A DNA stretch of 64,000 bases from Xylaria sp. FL1777 (Eukaryota > Ascomycota > Sordariomycetes > Xylariales > Xylariaceae): NCBI GenBank assembly GCA_022578965.1, contig MU400510.1:558001-622000 (forward strand), in the 5' to 3' direction. Under the pieces are notes generated by a model that was not told where the DNA came from, searched no databases, and saw nothing but the letters and a program-made list of their open reading frames with translations. Each line of letters starts with the position of its first letter. Position 1 is the first letter of the stretch. The translations under genes and the position numbers were made by a program. Below, one piece after another: positions 48,571 to 59,933 of this stretch.

Positions 48571-49420
48571 TCTGGTCTATCTGATCTTGTCATGATATGT
48601 CTTCTTTTTCTTCTTCTTCTTCTTCTTCTTCTTCTTCTTCTTCTTCTTCTTCTTCTTCTTCTTCTTTGTCAGTTGGCTTACATGATGTCATGTTGGGAGT
48701 TCTGCATTCATTAGACTTGGCTATGGGAAGGATATGATGAACTTGGGTAAGATAGGGCGGGAATTTGGAGGCCATTTGTTTCCATTTGGGGGTGAGGTAC
48801 ATAGGTAACAATGCACACAAACAAAGAATGATGTCTGTCTATCTGGTTTCAGCTCGGCTGTCGTATGTGATGTGAACACACGATAGATGAGGTTGTGTTA
48901 TTGTTACGGATGGCAGAACCCAGGTGTATAACACTTAATTGTGCTCTAAAGTGGTAGTCTCCGTACCGGATCTTCATGTTTTTCTTAAATATGTTCGGTT
49001 GTCCCAACCAGTTTGCCTGGTACAAGCCCAAACAGAATACACGAGCTAGTCCTACACTGTTTCGACAAGGTTGAGTTAAGAGCCACTGTTCACTCTCATC
49101 GACGGAAGGAACGGCCGTGGACTTGAAGAGCGTGTCTATTCGCCGCGAAATCTCTCTAGTGCTTACACTATGCGTCCTTCCACGAACAACAAATGGAGAC
49201 GTAAGAAAAGGTAGGTAGCGCCATCGACCGACGGGTCAATCCGGTTCTCTGTGCTCTGCACGTACGCAACGCTTCTTCTGCGCCAAAATCCCGAGCAGTG
49301 TGTGTGTACACGTATATACAAGTTTTTATTCCTGTCTATCGGTCTGTCCCATTCGACTTGCCCTGCCCAGGCGCGGGGATGCTTTGAGGGAAAGGTGTAG
49401 ATTCCAGCCGTCCATTCACC
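48571..49420. other. Convergent intergenic region
   Basis: About 0.85 kb between the coiled-coil gene (+) and NDUFB3 (-). Dominated at its start by a CTT microsatellite. No gene seen. Confidence 0.6.
48601..48667. repeat. CTT trinucleotide microsatellite
   Basis: About 20 CTT/TTC units with one TTT interruption near the start; begins 30 bp after the stop codon of the coiled-coil gene, so probably in its 3' UTR. On the minus strand it reads as a poly-Glu frame, which is an artefact. Confidence 0.93.
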
Positions 49421-49800
49421 TCAGTGGTGTTCAGTCCCGTGCGCCTCGCCGCCGTGGTGTTCGTCTTGGAGGAAAAAGTGCTCGTATCCGAGATATGCGG
49501 CGAAAGCTACGGTTGCTATGCCCAGACCCGGGAAACCCCTTCTAAAGCGGTTCCATCGCGAGAACGTTCCGGTGTATCGCCAGGCCTCACTGTTTTCGTC
49601 CCCCCCGCCTCTGTCAGTAAAACAAAGAGCCGCCTCAATCAAGCCTTTGCGCTTTCGGAAGGGGGTCGGACTAACGCTCTCTCCCACGGATCGTAGCGCG
49701 GCTGGCCGGCGGCGCGGGCGAACTTCCTAACGTCGAAGCCGGTGATGTTAGGCTTGGGGCTGTGGTGCGCTCGGAGTATCCTGTTAACGGTGTTCATCAT
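49421..49800 (-). CDS. NADH:ubiquinone oxidoreductase subunit NDUFB3 (B12)
   Basis: Exons 49800-49676 and 49589-49421; protein 97 aa, the usual length for fungal B12. The 86-nt intron (GTTAGT..CAG) splits an Ala codon and gives YDPWERAEAWRYTGTFSRWN, which fits the family pattern DPWxRxEAWRYTG. An accessory subunit of the complex I membrane arm in the inner mitochondrial membrane. It holds an N-terminal ITGFDVRKFA segment, a basic patch (RWNRFRR), one transmembrane helix (about residues 64-83, GLGIATVAFAAYLGYEHFF) and a His/Glu-rich tail (EHHGGEAHGTEHH). Two adjacent ATG codons (49800, 49797) are possible starts. It is divergent from POP2 with an 842-bp shared upstream region. The gene was not visible as a single open frame because of the intron. 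Confidence 0.92.
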
Positions 49801-50642
49801 CAAGGTTAGCAACTTGTGGTGGCAGCGGGAACGTCGAAGTTGCCTGTCCGTACCTTGTGGGATACATGGTGTTGTTAAGCTGTTGGGTGTGAATGGGGTC
49901 CAAGAGCTTCAATTCACAGGTAGACAAGCTATTACAAAGATAGGGCAGGTAAGTACATATGTAGCTTGGGTTGGAGTCCCAGGTCAAGCTCAAGCAGCCT
50001 ATTGATGCAGCCGCTGGCGGCCGAGAGGTAGAGCCTCAATTGAGCTCTGATTGGCAGATGGCTCGAATAGCGGGACGTCTGCTCGGGGATTTACTTTTCT
50101 CCAGCGAGGTACGCGGGCACCTGCGCACAGACCATGTTCGGCCACCACCACCGGCCGGTACCCCAGTCCAGGAGGGCATTGCTCCATCAAGGTTCAATTC
50201 ATGCGAGTCCGTCGTGCCAAATCGCGATTGGACTCAACCCAGACCCAGACCCAGCTCCTCAACCTACAACCTCGCAGCACAGCATCACCACCACAATCCC
50301 CAATCACTCACCATCACTCACCTCCTGCACCGACACCAACCAGACGCCTCACACACCCCACCTCCCGCCTCTGCTCCGCCGCCCGCCGATTCCCAAGGGT
50401 ATAAAAGATTCGCCGCCGTCGTTGCGAGTGCGAGCTCCCACGAAGTCGGGCGCATCAGCGCAATCCACGCCAAGCCTGGCCTCCACGCCCTACACGCCTG
50501 CCCATCGGCTCACGAGCCCGTCCTCCCATCGCCCTCCCGCTTCCCATGTCGGCCGCTTGTCTGCCCTTTCTGATACAAGCATCGAGAGGAACTCCGTGAG
50601 GTCGACTCGGCATCTACGCTGCCACCCACACCGGCATCCCTA
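49801..50642. promoter_or_regulatory. Shared divergent promoter, NDUFB3 and POP2
   Basis: An 842-bp region between two outward-reading starts. The POP2 side (50,220-50,640) is CA-rich with few stop codons, which explains long spurious frames there. No gene supported. Confidence 0.55.
50400..50407 (+). promoter_or_regulatory. TATA-box-like element of POP2
   Basis: TATAAAAG in the context AAGGGTATAAAAGATT, 243 bp upstream of the POP2 start. If used, transcription would begin near 50,430-50,460. Match to consensus only. Confidence 0.35.
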
Positions 50643-52187
50643 ATGGCGCCTCCTTCGCGCTTTGGCGGTGGCCCGCCAGCCATGGCTCCTCCCTACCAGC
50701 ATCCCTTTCCCCAGCATCCTACCACCACGCATGCCTCGCACCAGCAGACCTCTCTCTCAAATCCCCCCTTCTTGACACAGCAGTTAAGTCCCTTCGCAAC
50801 AAATGGTCTTGGCTTGGGCGGTGGCATGGGCGCTGCCTCGAGCTTCCAGGTTGGTGACCAGACAGGTTTCGCCAGTCAAGCTGCAAGGACCGGCTTCCAG
50901 CACGCCGCCGCATTACAGCAGCAGCAGCAGCAACACCCCCATCAACAGTCCCATGGCCAACCTGGCGAACGAGCAGCACGAACGGGAGGCGGAGGCAAAG
51001 GCCGGATACGAGAAGTATGGAGACATAACTTCGAAGAAGAAATGGCCGTGCTCATGGAGTTGGCTGAGGATTTCCCGTACATAGCTATGGTAGGGCTAGA
51101 CCTCGGTATCTTCTGTGTATGATGGGCTCGCTGACCAACTTGGCTCAAGGATACTGAATTTCCAGGCATTGTTGGACGGCCGATGGGGAATTTCCGGGGG
51201 AAGAGCGACTATCACTACCAGTGCCTTCGCGTCAACGTCGATATGCTCAAGGTAATACAAATAGGCGTTAGCTTATTTAACGAGAAAGGCGAAACACCCG
51301 CAGAACGCGCGCACAACTCTCTCGCGGATCTCGAGCCTAATGCGAGACGGCACGCCCAATCACAAATCCCCCTCGCGTGGCAGTTTAACTTCAAGTTTGC
51401 ACTGAAGGATGACATGTACAACCAGGCCTCTATCGAGTCACTGCAACAAGCCGGCATTGATTTCAATCTTCTCGAGCGGGACGGCATCGACCCTAGGAAG
51501 TTCGCTGCTCTCTTCGTGGTTTCTGGCTTCGTATGCTTTGACAATATCAAATGGCTTTCATTCCACGGCGGATACGACTTCGGCTACTTGACCAAGCTAT
51601 TGTCGGATACAAAGCTTGCCAACGATGAAAGCGAATTCGACAAGGTTATGAAGAAGTGGTTTCCCCAGACATATGATGTCAAGCACCTGATGAAGTATGC
51701 TGTCAAGCTCCACAATAGTGGCATTCTGACCCCGACGGATCCTTCAACAACGGAAATACTACAGAAATTCGAACAGAAGTCAGGCTTGGAAAGCATTGCT
51801 GAGGCACTCAAGATTAAGCGCCTTGGAGCGGCTCATCAAGCTGGTTCCGATAGTCTACTTACCGGCAAGGTGTTTTTCCAGTTACGAGAGAAGATATATA
51901 ATGGAGACATATCTGATGATCACATCGGAAAGATCTGGGGCTTAGGGTTCAGCGGCATGGAGATGCCACTACAACAACCAGTAAACGCTGACAACACTCC
52001 ACCAGGCGGAACGAATGGTAATAATACAAATGGTGGTCCCAGTACTCCGAGCACTGCTAGTGTCGGCTTAGCAACCACTCCTGCTGCACAGTCGCACAAT
52101 ACGAACGGCATGGGCATGGGACCTATGACACCAGGCGGAGGCGGTGGCGTATTCGGTCAATTCAACTTCCCTTCTAATACCAGATAG
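50643..52187 (+). CDS. POP2: CCR4-NOT complex deadenylase subunit POP2/CAF1
   Basis: Exons 50643-51089 and 51150-52187; protein 494 aa. The 60-nt intron lies exactly between Met and DTEFPG of the first catalytic motif. DEDD-family 3'-5' exonuclease that shortens poly(A) tails in the cytoplasm. Catalytic residues visible: D150 and E152 (MDTEFPG), D292 (FHGGYDFGY), and D383 with H378 (HQAGSDSLLT); DVKHLMKY (D325) is also present. All acidic residues are retained, unlike yeast Pop2, so it should be active. N-terminal 115 residues are Pro/Gln/His/Gly-rich with a polyQ run (about 91-97). Between GETP and QFNFKF there is an insert of about 25 residues compared with animal CAF1, and the C-terminus after residue 425 is a Gly/Asn/Thr/Pro-rich tail. 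Confidence 0.96.
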
Positions 52188-54163
52188 AATCCGTTAGAAG
52201 GAAGACAGCTAGTGGAACAATCACACAAGAGAGCAAGCTCGCTAGCTAGAAATTTGCATCGAATGCGTCACAAAACTTCCAATCCGTCGGACCGTCTTTA
52301 CAGTTCCCATCAACCTTCGACCTCGTGGCCCAATACTCCGGATTTGCTTCCAGTCGACCATAATCGGCCTCGATCAGGAGGTATTATCCCTAATCCTCTC
52401 CAGTGGCCAAACTTTGTTCCTCGACAATAATACTCCTAACACGAGAGCGCCGGTTCTGAGCAAAACTTGCCATAAGGTCATTTTGCTGTAAAAGTACCCG
52501 AGCTTTCGTTTTTCCTCACAGGAGACGTTTATATCACTCCTCAAGAGTTGCCATATATGGCACGTTCATATATCGAAGGGATCTGGGGTAGCACAAAAAC
52601 TTCCCATCTTCGGTGTGAAGGAAGAGTTGTTTTTTTTCGTTGCGCAAAGATTTCTCCCAGGAATTTCGGATGCAGGGTGGTTGCTTTTCACGAGCAACAT
52701 CTGGAGTATTGAGGCTAGAGAATCGGAGTTTAAGGTCTATCTGGTAATGATGTGGCCGGCGGTTTGGTCCATATCTCTTTTAAGCCCTCTCCTTAATTTT
52801 TTATTAGGCGGCTGGGAACTAGGGGGGGCACCTCGACCTGAACCCTTTTACGGCCGTTCATGTACAGTGTAGTTTTAGGAGACGATAAGGCGTCTATAGC
52901 ATTGGTCAGTGTGTATTGGGAGCTTGCTGCTTTAAGTTACCTACCTATCTAAGTAGGTACGGAGGACGGGACTCGGAATACTATGATGTCCATACAACGT
53001 TTTATGTGTCATGTTTGTCTGGTTTATCTTGTGATGATGATACCGCCGATTTACCCCTTTCAAGTTTTTTAATTACCTACGTAAAGTGAACTGAGCCCTT
53101 CGTGTATATATAAGTAGGGCTTCCCTCTTTATTTCTCGATTTCATGGAGGAACTAGGACAGATGATGCTATGGATCAGATAGTAGTTATGTCTATGCAGC
53201 CCTCTCATGAATCCATTCAAGTTAGACACATTACTGCGAGAGCGGCTTATTGTTGGTTTGGCCTAAGGGTTGCTTAGATAGGTATTTTACCTAGTCTAGT
53301 TTAAGTCCATAGTGCCAACTATTTTAAAGTAGACTTCCTATTTAACTATCTAGCTACCTAGGTATATAAGATTCATTGCATAGGTGAGTCAGATATATAT
53401 AACTTAGAAGCTTGAGCAGGGCTTAGTAGAGTTTAAGGAAGGAAAGCCATCTTGCAACAGCCTACCTATCTATAGATAAAAAGGAAAGAAATTGTGAATA
53501 AGAGGTACCGGTAGGTGATATGGAGATAAATAGTACAAGGGGGGATTCTGTTTCACTGCAAACCTTCTCTCTACCTAGTTATCTACTTAAATTTTAGCTT
53601 CGTTTTATTTCTAGATGCTTAATAATAATACGCAACTCACTCTCCTCCGTCCATGCATACCAAGAATCTATATCCAATCATTTTTGCTCACCTCGTCGTT
53701 TCAACGTGCTATCTAGAGCCAAAGTCATAGCCCAGGGTCAGGGAAGTTCCCAAGTACGAAAATTTCATCTTTCTTTAGCCGGAAAAAGCGTATTGAATTA
53801 GATAGACGATCTATATGAATATTTAAGTGAATGCCATGCTATCATCATGTTCTGCATATACCGATGAATGAGAATCCTTCGTAACGCCCTCCTCCCCAAA
53901 AAACCTGTCCAACGACCTAAGACGCCTATTAACTTAATCCTTTCCGTCCCTACCTAGGCAACTTGTACACCGCGATATGTACACAGCAACTGATAGATGG
54001 GGTGTATCGCTACAAAGTCCCCACCGCCTTGCGATCTATGCTACTAGCAACAACGAATAGGCACAGTGTTAATGTTATATGTTAATGCCAGAGTTTCCGT
54101 GATTTGTCTTAGAATTTTCGATCTAGACAGCGAAAGAGTGAATGGGTGCATTGCACAGATTCG
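52188..54163. other. Convergent intergenic region
   Basis: About 2 kb between POP2 (+) and FYV10 (-). AT-rich from about 52,870, with TACCTACC words and a TATATATAAG stretch near 53,105. The first 250 bp after POP2 is an open frame without recognised motif, probably 3' UTR. No gene seen. Confidence 0.6.
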
Positions 54164-55558
54164 TCACGAGATGTACACTTTCTTGAGCTGGTCTACTCCG
54201 TACACCTCGCCCGTCCGGAGATCTTTGACCTGGCCCTCGGACAAGCCCGCTTTCTTTGCGTATTCCTCGAGACGCGCCTTTCCGTAAGCGCGGCCATTGG
54301 GAAGCAGCAGCAGGTCGGGCTCCACGTGGCTCTTGCTATGTAGCGCGTGGGGGACGTTGCGCGCGAGTTCGTTCAGCTCCGTGCTGCAGATTGGACACAC
54401 GCTAGTGGCGAGGGACAGACTCGTGTGGTGCGAGGGTGCCGCGGCGGAATTCGGGTGAATTGAATGGCAAAACGGCGTCTTGAGCGCCGACAGGCCAGAC
54501 GATAGAGCGATGTGGAGAAGCGGGATGGAGGGGAGGGACAGCAGGCTGTGGTGTGTTGTCGTGAATAGGTCTGCTAGCATCTGCCATCGCGCCGGGGCGT
54601 ACAGCTCCTTATAGGCGATCACCCTCTCGGCGTATTCAGGCAGCATGCCCAGGAGCCCGCAGGCGTGTAACACTTCCTTGGGATATGTGTCCCTATATGG
54701 AAATAAGTGCTTCCGTGCGTGCGCCAATGCCTCGTCTGGCTTCGTTTGCCCGCGATTCCGCACGAGTTCGATGTATTGCTGATAACGGAGCATGAATTCA
54801 AGATTGCTCTGTCGCCGTGCATATGTTAGTTAGAAAACCACATGAATACGGATGTTTCGGGATTTTACATACATCCATCTTTCGCAATTCCTTCTTTGTA
54901 TCTCCAGCGGTGCACCAAGCGAGTGCTTCCTGCACACTGCCGTTGAGCAGGCACTGTCTGATCCTGTTCATCTGCTCGAAGGTGTCGACATCAACGAGGA
55001 GCTCAATACCGCGCTCTCTGGCAAGCGCTCGGGCACTGTCGACGTAGCCCTGGCGTAATAAATAATCGGTAAGTAAGCGGTCCAGCCGCGTCCTGCTCCA
55101 ACCCTCGTACTTCACGTCGTCGACGCTGTACATGCTATACAGCTCTGTGAGATGCTTCACGCGGGCCTCTTCATGCCGGTGTAGCCGGTTCTCCTCCTCG
55201 GAGAAGGTCGTCAGCTTCCGCTTCACGCCCCGCATCCGCGAAATCATTGAGTCGAGCGTCTTGAGCACATCCTGCTGGGAGATGCGCCCGTTGACGCTGT
55301 CGGTGGCCGTCTTCTTGAGGGTTTCCTTGACGAAGCTGCCATCTTTCTCGACCTCGTAGCGAGCGGACCTGAGGTTCTTGCGGAGGAGCTCGACGGGAAG
55401 CTGGAGGAGGGGTTGGTCCTAGAGATAAGCAATAGCCGATGTTAATAATCCTCAACTTCAGCTGTAAGCACTTTCGGAGCCAGAGCGGAGGAAATCATCG
55501 GCCTCACAAGTAGAAGGTGATTCTCGTGGTCTAGTTTGGAGCTTTCGTGGTCTCCCAT
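54164..55558 (-). CDS. FYV10: GID/CTLH ubiquitin ligase subunit FYV10 (GID9, MAEA homologue)
   Basis: Exons 55558-55508, 55418-54873 and 54808-54164; introns 89 and 64 nt; protein 413 aa, as expected. One of the two RING-type subunits of the GID/CTLH E3 ligase, which in yeast degrades gluconeogenic enzymes. The first exon has only 17 codons ([17 protein letters not shown]), joining [15 protein letters not shown] as in other fungal homologues. Then come a helical N-terminal region with coiled coil (to about 110), a LisH motif (about 122-156, [20 protein letters not shown]), CTLH (about 160-220), a CRA region, and the degenerate RING from 335 to 413. The RING shows CPIC (337-340), then a run with few Cys residues, and ends [35 protein letters not shown]. 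The incomplete set of zinc ligands is typical for this subunit. Confidence 0.95.
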
Positions 55559-57975
55559 GGCTGGGATTTCGACTGGCACGCAACTCGGCGCTCGACAGAA
55601 GACGCTCGTAGTAGGCTTACCTGAGACGACCTGGGTGGGCAGGCCGGCAGATTAGACTAGGTGTCGGGTGTTGTATTCGGCGACTGTCCGCGGTGGTCTG
55701 ATATAGCAAGGTTGAGCGGAATGGCAGCACTACCGAGTTTCTGTGGGGTCAGGGAAGTGTGGGGGTGCTCTTCTGTTGGCGGCTCCACTACGGTCCGGTG
55801 GCCCCAACCAGTAAGCTGCTAAGACGGACCTACTCTACACGTGTATGGGCCTCCAGTTACTGCGTATGGAAACTTAAACAGTATTACGAGATACCGTACC
55901 TGGGTACTTTCGTGTTGAACAGCTGTACACTAAGCAAGACAAGACATGTCAGGTGGTTCTTAGGTAACCAAAGATAACTTATGTAGGTATAATGTAGTAT
56001 CGTGTCAGACTCGATTGAATACCTTGGTCCCTACCTGCTGTAACACGTGCCTTATTGCAGCGTTTTGTTACGCACACTACTATACTCTATCCTCTCAAAT
56101 CTGCAGTATAGTACACACTTGGCTTCCAAGCCACAGTGGGTAAATCCCAGGATAGAGTATGTAGGTACATATAAGTAGGTGTGCCAACAATTGGCTCTCT
56201 TCATATATCATACAGTAGATACTAGGTATCAGCTCACCAGGCAGACAAGGGTGCACTACACCATGCATCGCATATCAAAGGGCTGCATGATGTACTCCTG
56301 TGCAGTGACTACTTACCTATCTCTACGATAACTCGAATTCTTGGTAGGTACTTGCTGACTATCCGGGAACAATGTGGCTCACCAGGGCCATACAGTATGC
56401 ATTTTTAATTTGGTGCCTTGCCTGAGCCTGCTGCTGCAATGCCCATCCAACGAATGGGTTGATTGGGCGAGGATGACATGTCATCAGCTTTTGTTGATTT
56501 TCCAGAGCGCCAAGAGCGGCTCTTCCCGAGTCACTGTTGTTAGTAATGGGGCACCGACAGGGCACGGCATCGGATGAGGAAGCCAGCAGAAATGATATGC
56601 AGTCACACACAGCCAAATGCGGTCACGAGAGAGACGCATCACGGGACCTACATAGACATCGTCCCCCACGGTGAGGCAGAGAGCCAGAGAGGGGACACAG
56701 GGGCTGGAAGGGGCTTGACCGACGACACCACCAATCCGCCGAGGGGGTTGCATCGATACAGTCAGTCAGTCAGTCGCAATTTCGAAAGATGCATATAATT
56801 TGCAGGTTTCAAGACACGTTGGTATTTGCAAGCCGTGCTAGTAGATACCGGTATTTCTTCTTAAGCAGGGGATGACAACAACAACAACGCGTCTCGTTGG
56901 TTTTCTGCCATCTGTCTTGTTCTGTTCTTGTTTTGCCTTCCTCCCCTTCTTTCTTTTTTTCTTTCTTTATTTATTCCCTCGATGCGATTAAAATAGGTAG
57001 GTGTTGCAAAACAGGATGCTTTCTAGTAATGAACACTTTGGCATTACATGCAGGTGTCAGCCTATGTGGCCCGTATTATATGAAGGTAGGTAGGTATGAA
57101 CAAGACAATGGAATCAATGGTATGCCGATATACACCACTATGTAGAAAAAGCACCAATACTGGCGTTCTCGCGTTCGGCATTGTCAACGCCCGTGAGAAA
57201 GGTAGGAAAGGTAGGTATCAGCGTGCGTGTGGACAGTACCTACACTATTCACTTAGGTAGTCCACTAAGTAGAAGCAGGGGGGAGGGGGATGGTAGTACC
57301 TTATACTACACACTACCCAAGGGACCCACCCTCCCTCGTCTCTCAATGGGCAACACTCTGAGCAACACTGGGCGACACCGGGTCAGCTGATTCGTCAGAT
57401 GTCAAAGGTGGCCTACCTACTGTGGTGGGGTAGATCAGTGCAGTTGGTACCTCCTAAGATTGCCCTCGCCTGCCGCAATGCTTCCCACCCGAGCAGCTCT
57501 CTGCGACGTCCAGGTGGGAGAGGTGGCAGGCAGAGAGCATGTACCTACCTTCGGTTCACTGCCTAACAGCTAGCAGGTATGCAATGTACGCTCCCATTAT
57601 TAGGCAGGTTTATTGCACTACCTGCTCTAGGATGCCGCTAGAGGCGTGGCCCGTGCCAGGCCCAAGGTGATGTCGAGAGCTGGACCGTGCACCCGGCGGT
57701 CATATGAGTCCAAGGCATGCCACCTTCGACGGTACCTGCTACCTACCTATACTGCTCCTTCAACTCTCCTCAGAACTCGCTGCTGCAGAGGCATAGCATT
57801 CTTTTATTAACGCAAAGACCCCCCTCGGCCGAGCCTGGTTCCTGCACCGGGTCGCGCTTTTTGTTGGCGACGCAGACGCGGATTTCGAGTTTTTTCCACT
57901 TACACCACATACTTCCTCCATCCTGGCCCCGTCCCCATATGCTTGCGCGCAATTCGAGGCTAGACACTCCGCGAG

Positions 57976-57981
57976 CACGTG
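57976..57981 (+). promoter_or_regulatory. CACGTG E-box, distal
   Basis: CACGTG in the context GAGCACGTGAAG, which on the minus strand reads TCACGTGC and fits the Cbf1 consensus TCACGTG. About 905 bp upstream of the bHLH start. Confidence 0.35.
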
Positions 57982-58139
57982 AAGTCATCTGACCTGGCCA
58001 GCGGCGGCCGAACCCAACGGGATCCAAGCTCTGCGCGCGGCAGCCACGAGATCTGGCACATGATTTCAGGTATGTGGTGCTGCTTTCCTGCTTTCTGCTA
58101 TCCCGCTTTCCAGCTCCCCTCTTCCTTGGGAGTCAAACT

Positions 58140-58193
58140 CCGTCAATCCGTCAACCCGTCAATCCGTCCATCAGTCCATCAGTCCGTCAATCA
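58140..58193. repeat. Degenerate CGTCAATC/CATCAGTC tandem repeat
   Basis: About seven 8-nt units alternating CGTCAATC, CGTCAACC and CATCAGTC forms. Intergenic, upstream of the bHLH gene. Confidence 0.8.
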
Positions 58194-58844
58194 ATTCCAC
58201 ACATCGTGACTTTTCCACCGCCCCCAGTCATTTGAGACCCTTTGAAACCCGCTGTCCAAGTAATTCTGCACCGGCGCATCCTGTTTGAAAAGTCTTCGTC
58301 TTTGCATTGCCTCCTTCGCAGCCGTCTGTTCTGGCCACTTGCTCTCCCCTCGTCTGGTCTAGCTCTGGTCACAGCCAAGTCCCTCTTTGCGCGCAATAAA
58401 TATGTCTCCCAATGTCGCATTTAGGCCTGCATGCGCTTCAGATGAGGGTCAACCACACACTACACCATTCTGTACCAAGATGCAGAGAAACCAAGTTGCA
58501 GCCTGACAAGAGTCTACTGCATCTCTAGCGCAGTTCGTCCGTGAGCGCCCACGTTCTAGTTTCTCTGCTTCCCGTGAATTGCATCATGTCCAATTGCCAC
58601 TGCAACAAGCACTGTCACGCATTCATAATTCTCCAACTCTTCTAATTGTCCAACCCCTGGTCTTGCACAAAACAAATGATCATCTAGGTGCTCTCTACTG
58701 GTGTTGAGCACAAATCGTATCCCTCTATTCTCTGCCTATCAGAATTAGCACTGGATTTCCAGTACTAACATCTACAGGCCTCTCAAAACCAACGTGATAC
58801 TCATCGCTACTGGGTAGGCCGAAGTTTCCTAGAACTGGCCACAG

Positions 58845-58850
58845 CACGTG
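58845..58850 (+). promoter_or_regulatory. CACGTG E-box just upstream of the bHLH start
   Basis: CACGTG in context CAGCACGTGGCG, 36 bp upstream of the start codon of a CBF1-type bHLH gene, whose basic region has the residues for binding this very site. It could be a self-repression site, or lie in the leader. Confidence 0.4.
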
Positions 58851-58885
58851 GCGTTGTATAACGATCTGTCTTGAGCTAGCTCACA

Positions 58886-59933
58886 ATGGATGCCAACGGA
58901 TACTCTCAAGGCGAGGCACTGCTAGAGCCTCTTACACATCTCAATCGCGAACATCTTGCCGCCATGGCAGACGCGGCCGTCGCAGATCACCATAATGATT
59001 ATAGCGCTCCTGGTCCATCAAGCCCTAGCCAGAAGCGTAAGCGCGGTGGCCCTGACTCTTCACCGGATTCAAGACGTTCGAAACGCTCTGCTCCCACAGC
59101 TACTATATCGAGCACCCCAGATCCATCCGCAGCATATGTCGAAAGCGCTGTAGAAGCAGCTCAGGCCGCTGCCCAGGCTGCGACGAATGCTGATTTCGTG
59201 GCCCTACAGCAGGCCGCGGCTGAGCGCCACGAGGTATCTGACCCTGCAAATGCATCGAGCACGGCTGCCGCTGCTCTGGGTACAATGTACCCAACCCTGC
59301 ATGTGCCCCAAGCAACCGATGCAACATTTGTTGCACCAAGTAGCGGAGAGGCCGAAGGCCATCAAGAATCACCCTTTAGTCACCATGACATGTTACAGTC
59401 TCACGGTCTACCCGAACAATCGCCGAATGACATGACGCAACAGTCACAACAAAATGGTGCTGGACCAGTTCAATCACCCTACACTCGGTCTCCAAATCAA
59501 CCAAAGCTCGCGGTAGGCTCTGAAGAATGGCACAAGCAACGAAAGGATAATCATAAAGAAGGTAAAGCTCCGTAGCTAACTACGTTTCCTCTTTGGTCAT
59601 GCTAACTAGAAGATAGTCGAACGTCGTCGTCGTGAGACCATCAACGAAGGCATTAACGAGTTGGCCAAGATTGTACCTGGCTGCGAGAAAAATAAGGGAT
59701 CCATTCTTCAACGGGCAGTTTCTTATATTCTCCAGCTCAAACAAAACGAGGCACAAAATATTGAAAAGTGGACACTCGAAAAACTACTCACAGAGCAAGC
59801 TATCCAGGAGCTTAGCAGTTCAAATGATAAACTCAAGACAGAATGTGAGCGGGCATATCGGGAACTAACGACATGGAAGAATTTAGCCCAGAACGCGGGG
59901 CTTGAGCCCCCTCCGCCTAAAAACGAATCTTGA
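58886..59933 (+). CDS. CBF1: CBF1-type bHLH transcription factor
   Basis: Exons 58886-59561 and 59617-59933; protein 330 aa. The 55-nt intron (GTAAAG..GATAG, branch GCTAAC) splits the basic region at HKE-VERRRRETINE. The bHLH domain spans about residues 214-275: KQRKDNHKEVERRRRETI, then NELAKIVPG, and ILQRAVSYILQLKQ. H223, E227 and R231 form the H5-E9-R13 set that reads CACGTG. A leucine-containing coiled coil follows (about 276-315), as in Cbf1. Yeast Cbf1 acts at centromere CDEI and on sulfur-amino-acid and respiratory genes. N-terminal 200 residues are disordered, with a basic QKRKRGG stretch and an alanine-rich run near 86-115. Orthology to CBF1/CPF1 is based on the bHLH sequence; the rest is not conserved enough to tell by eye. 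Confidence 0.9.

Larger units (their letters stand above)
55559..58885. other. Divergent intergenic region, FYV10 and the CBF1-like gene
   Basis: About 3.3 kb. Short frames only. Contains TAGGTAC words (56,160-56,350 and 57,060-57,260), a CAGT run near 56,760, CGTCAATC-type 8-nt repeats at 58,140-58,193 and two CACGTG sites. The last several hundred bases are the likely promoter and leader of the bHLH gene. Confidence 0.55.

Noticed and set aside
48590..48820. Minus-strand frame with a long poly-Glu run
   Set aside because: Product of the CTT microsatellite read on the opposite strand.
50134..50643. 169-codon frame ending in TAATG overlap with the POP2 start
   Set aside because: The arrangement looks like termination-reinitiation, but the frame lies in CA-rich leader DNA with few stops and starts upstream of the TATA-like box at 50400, so it is probably not in the mRNA.
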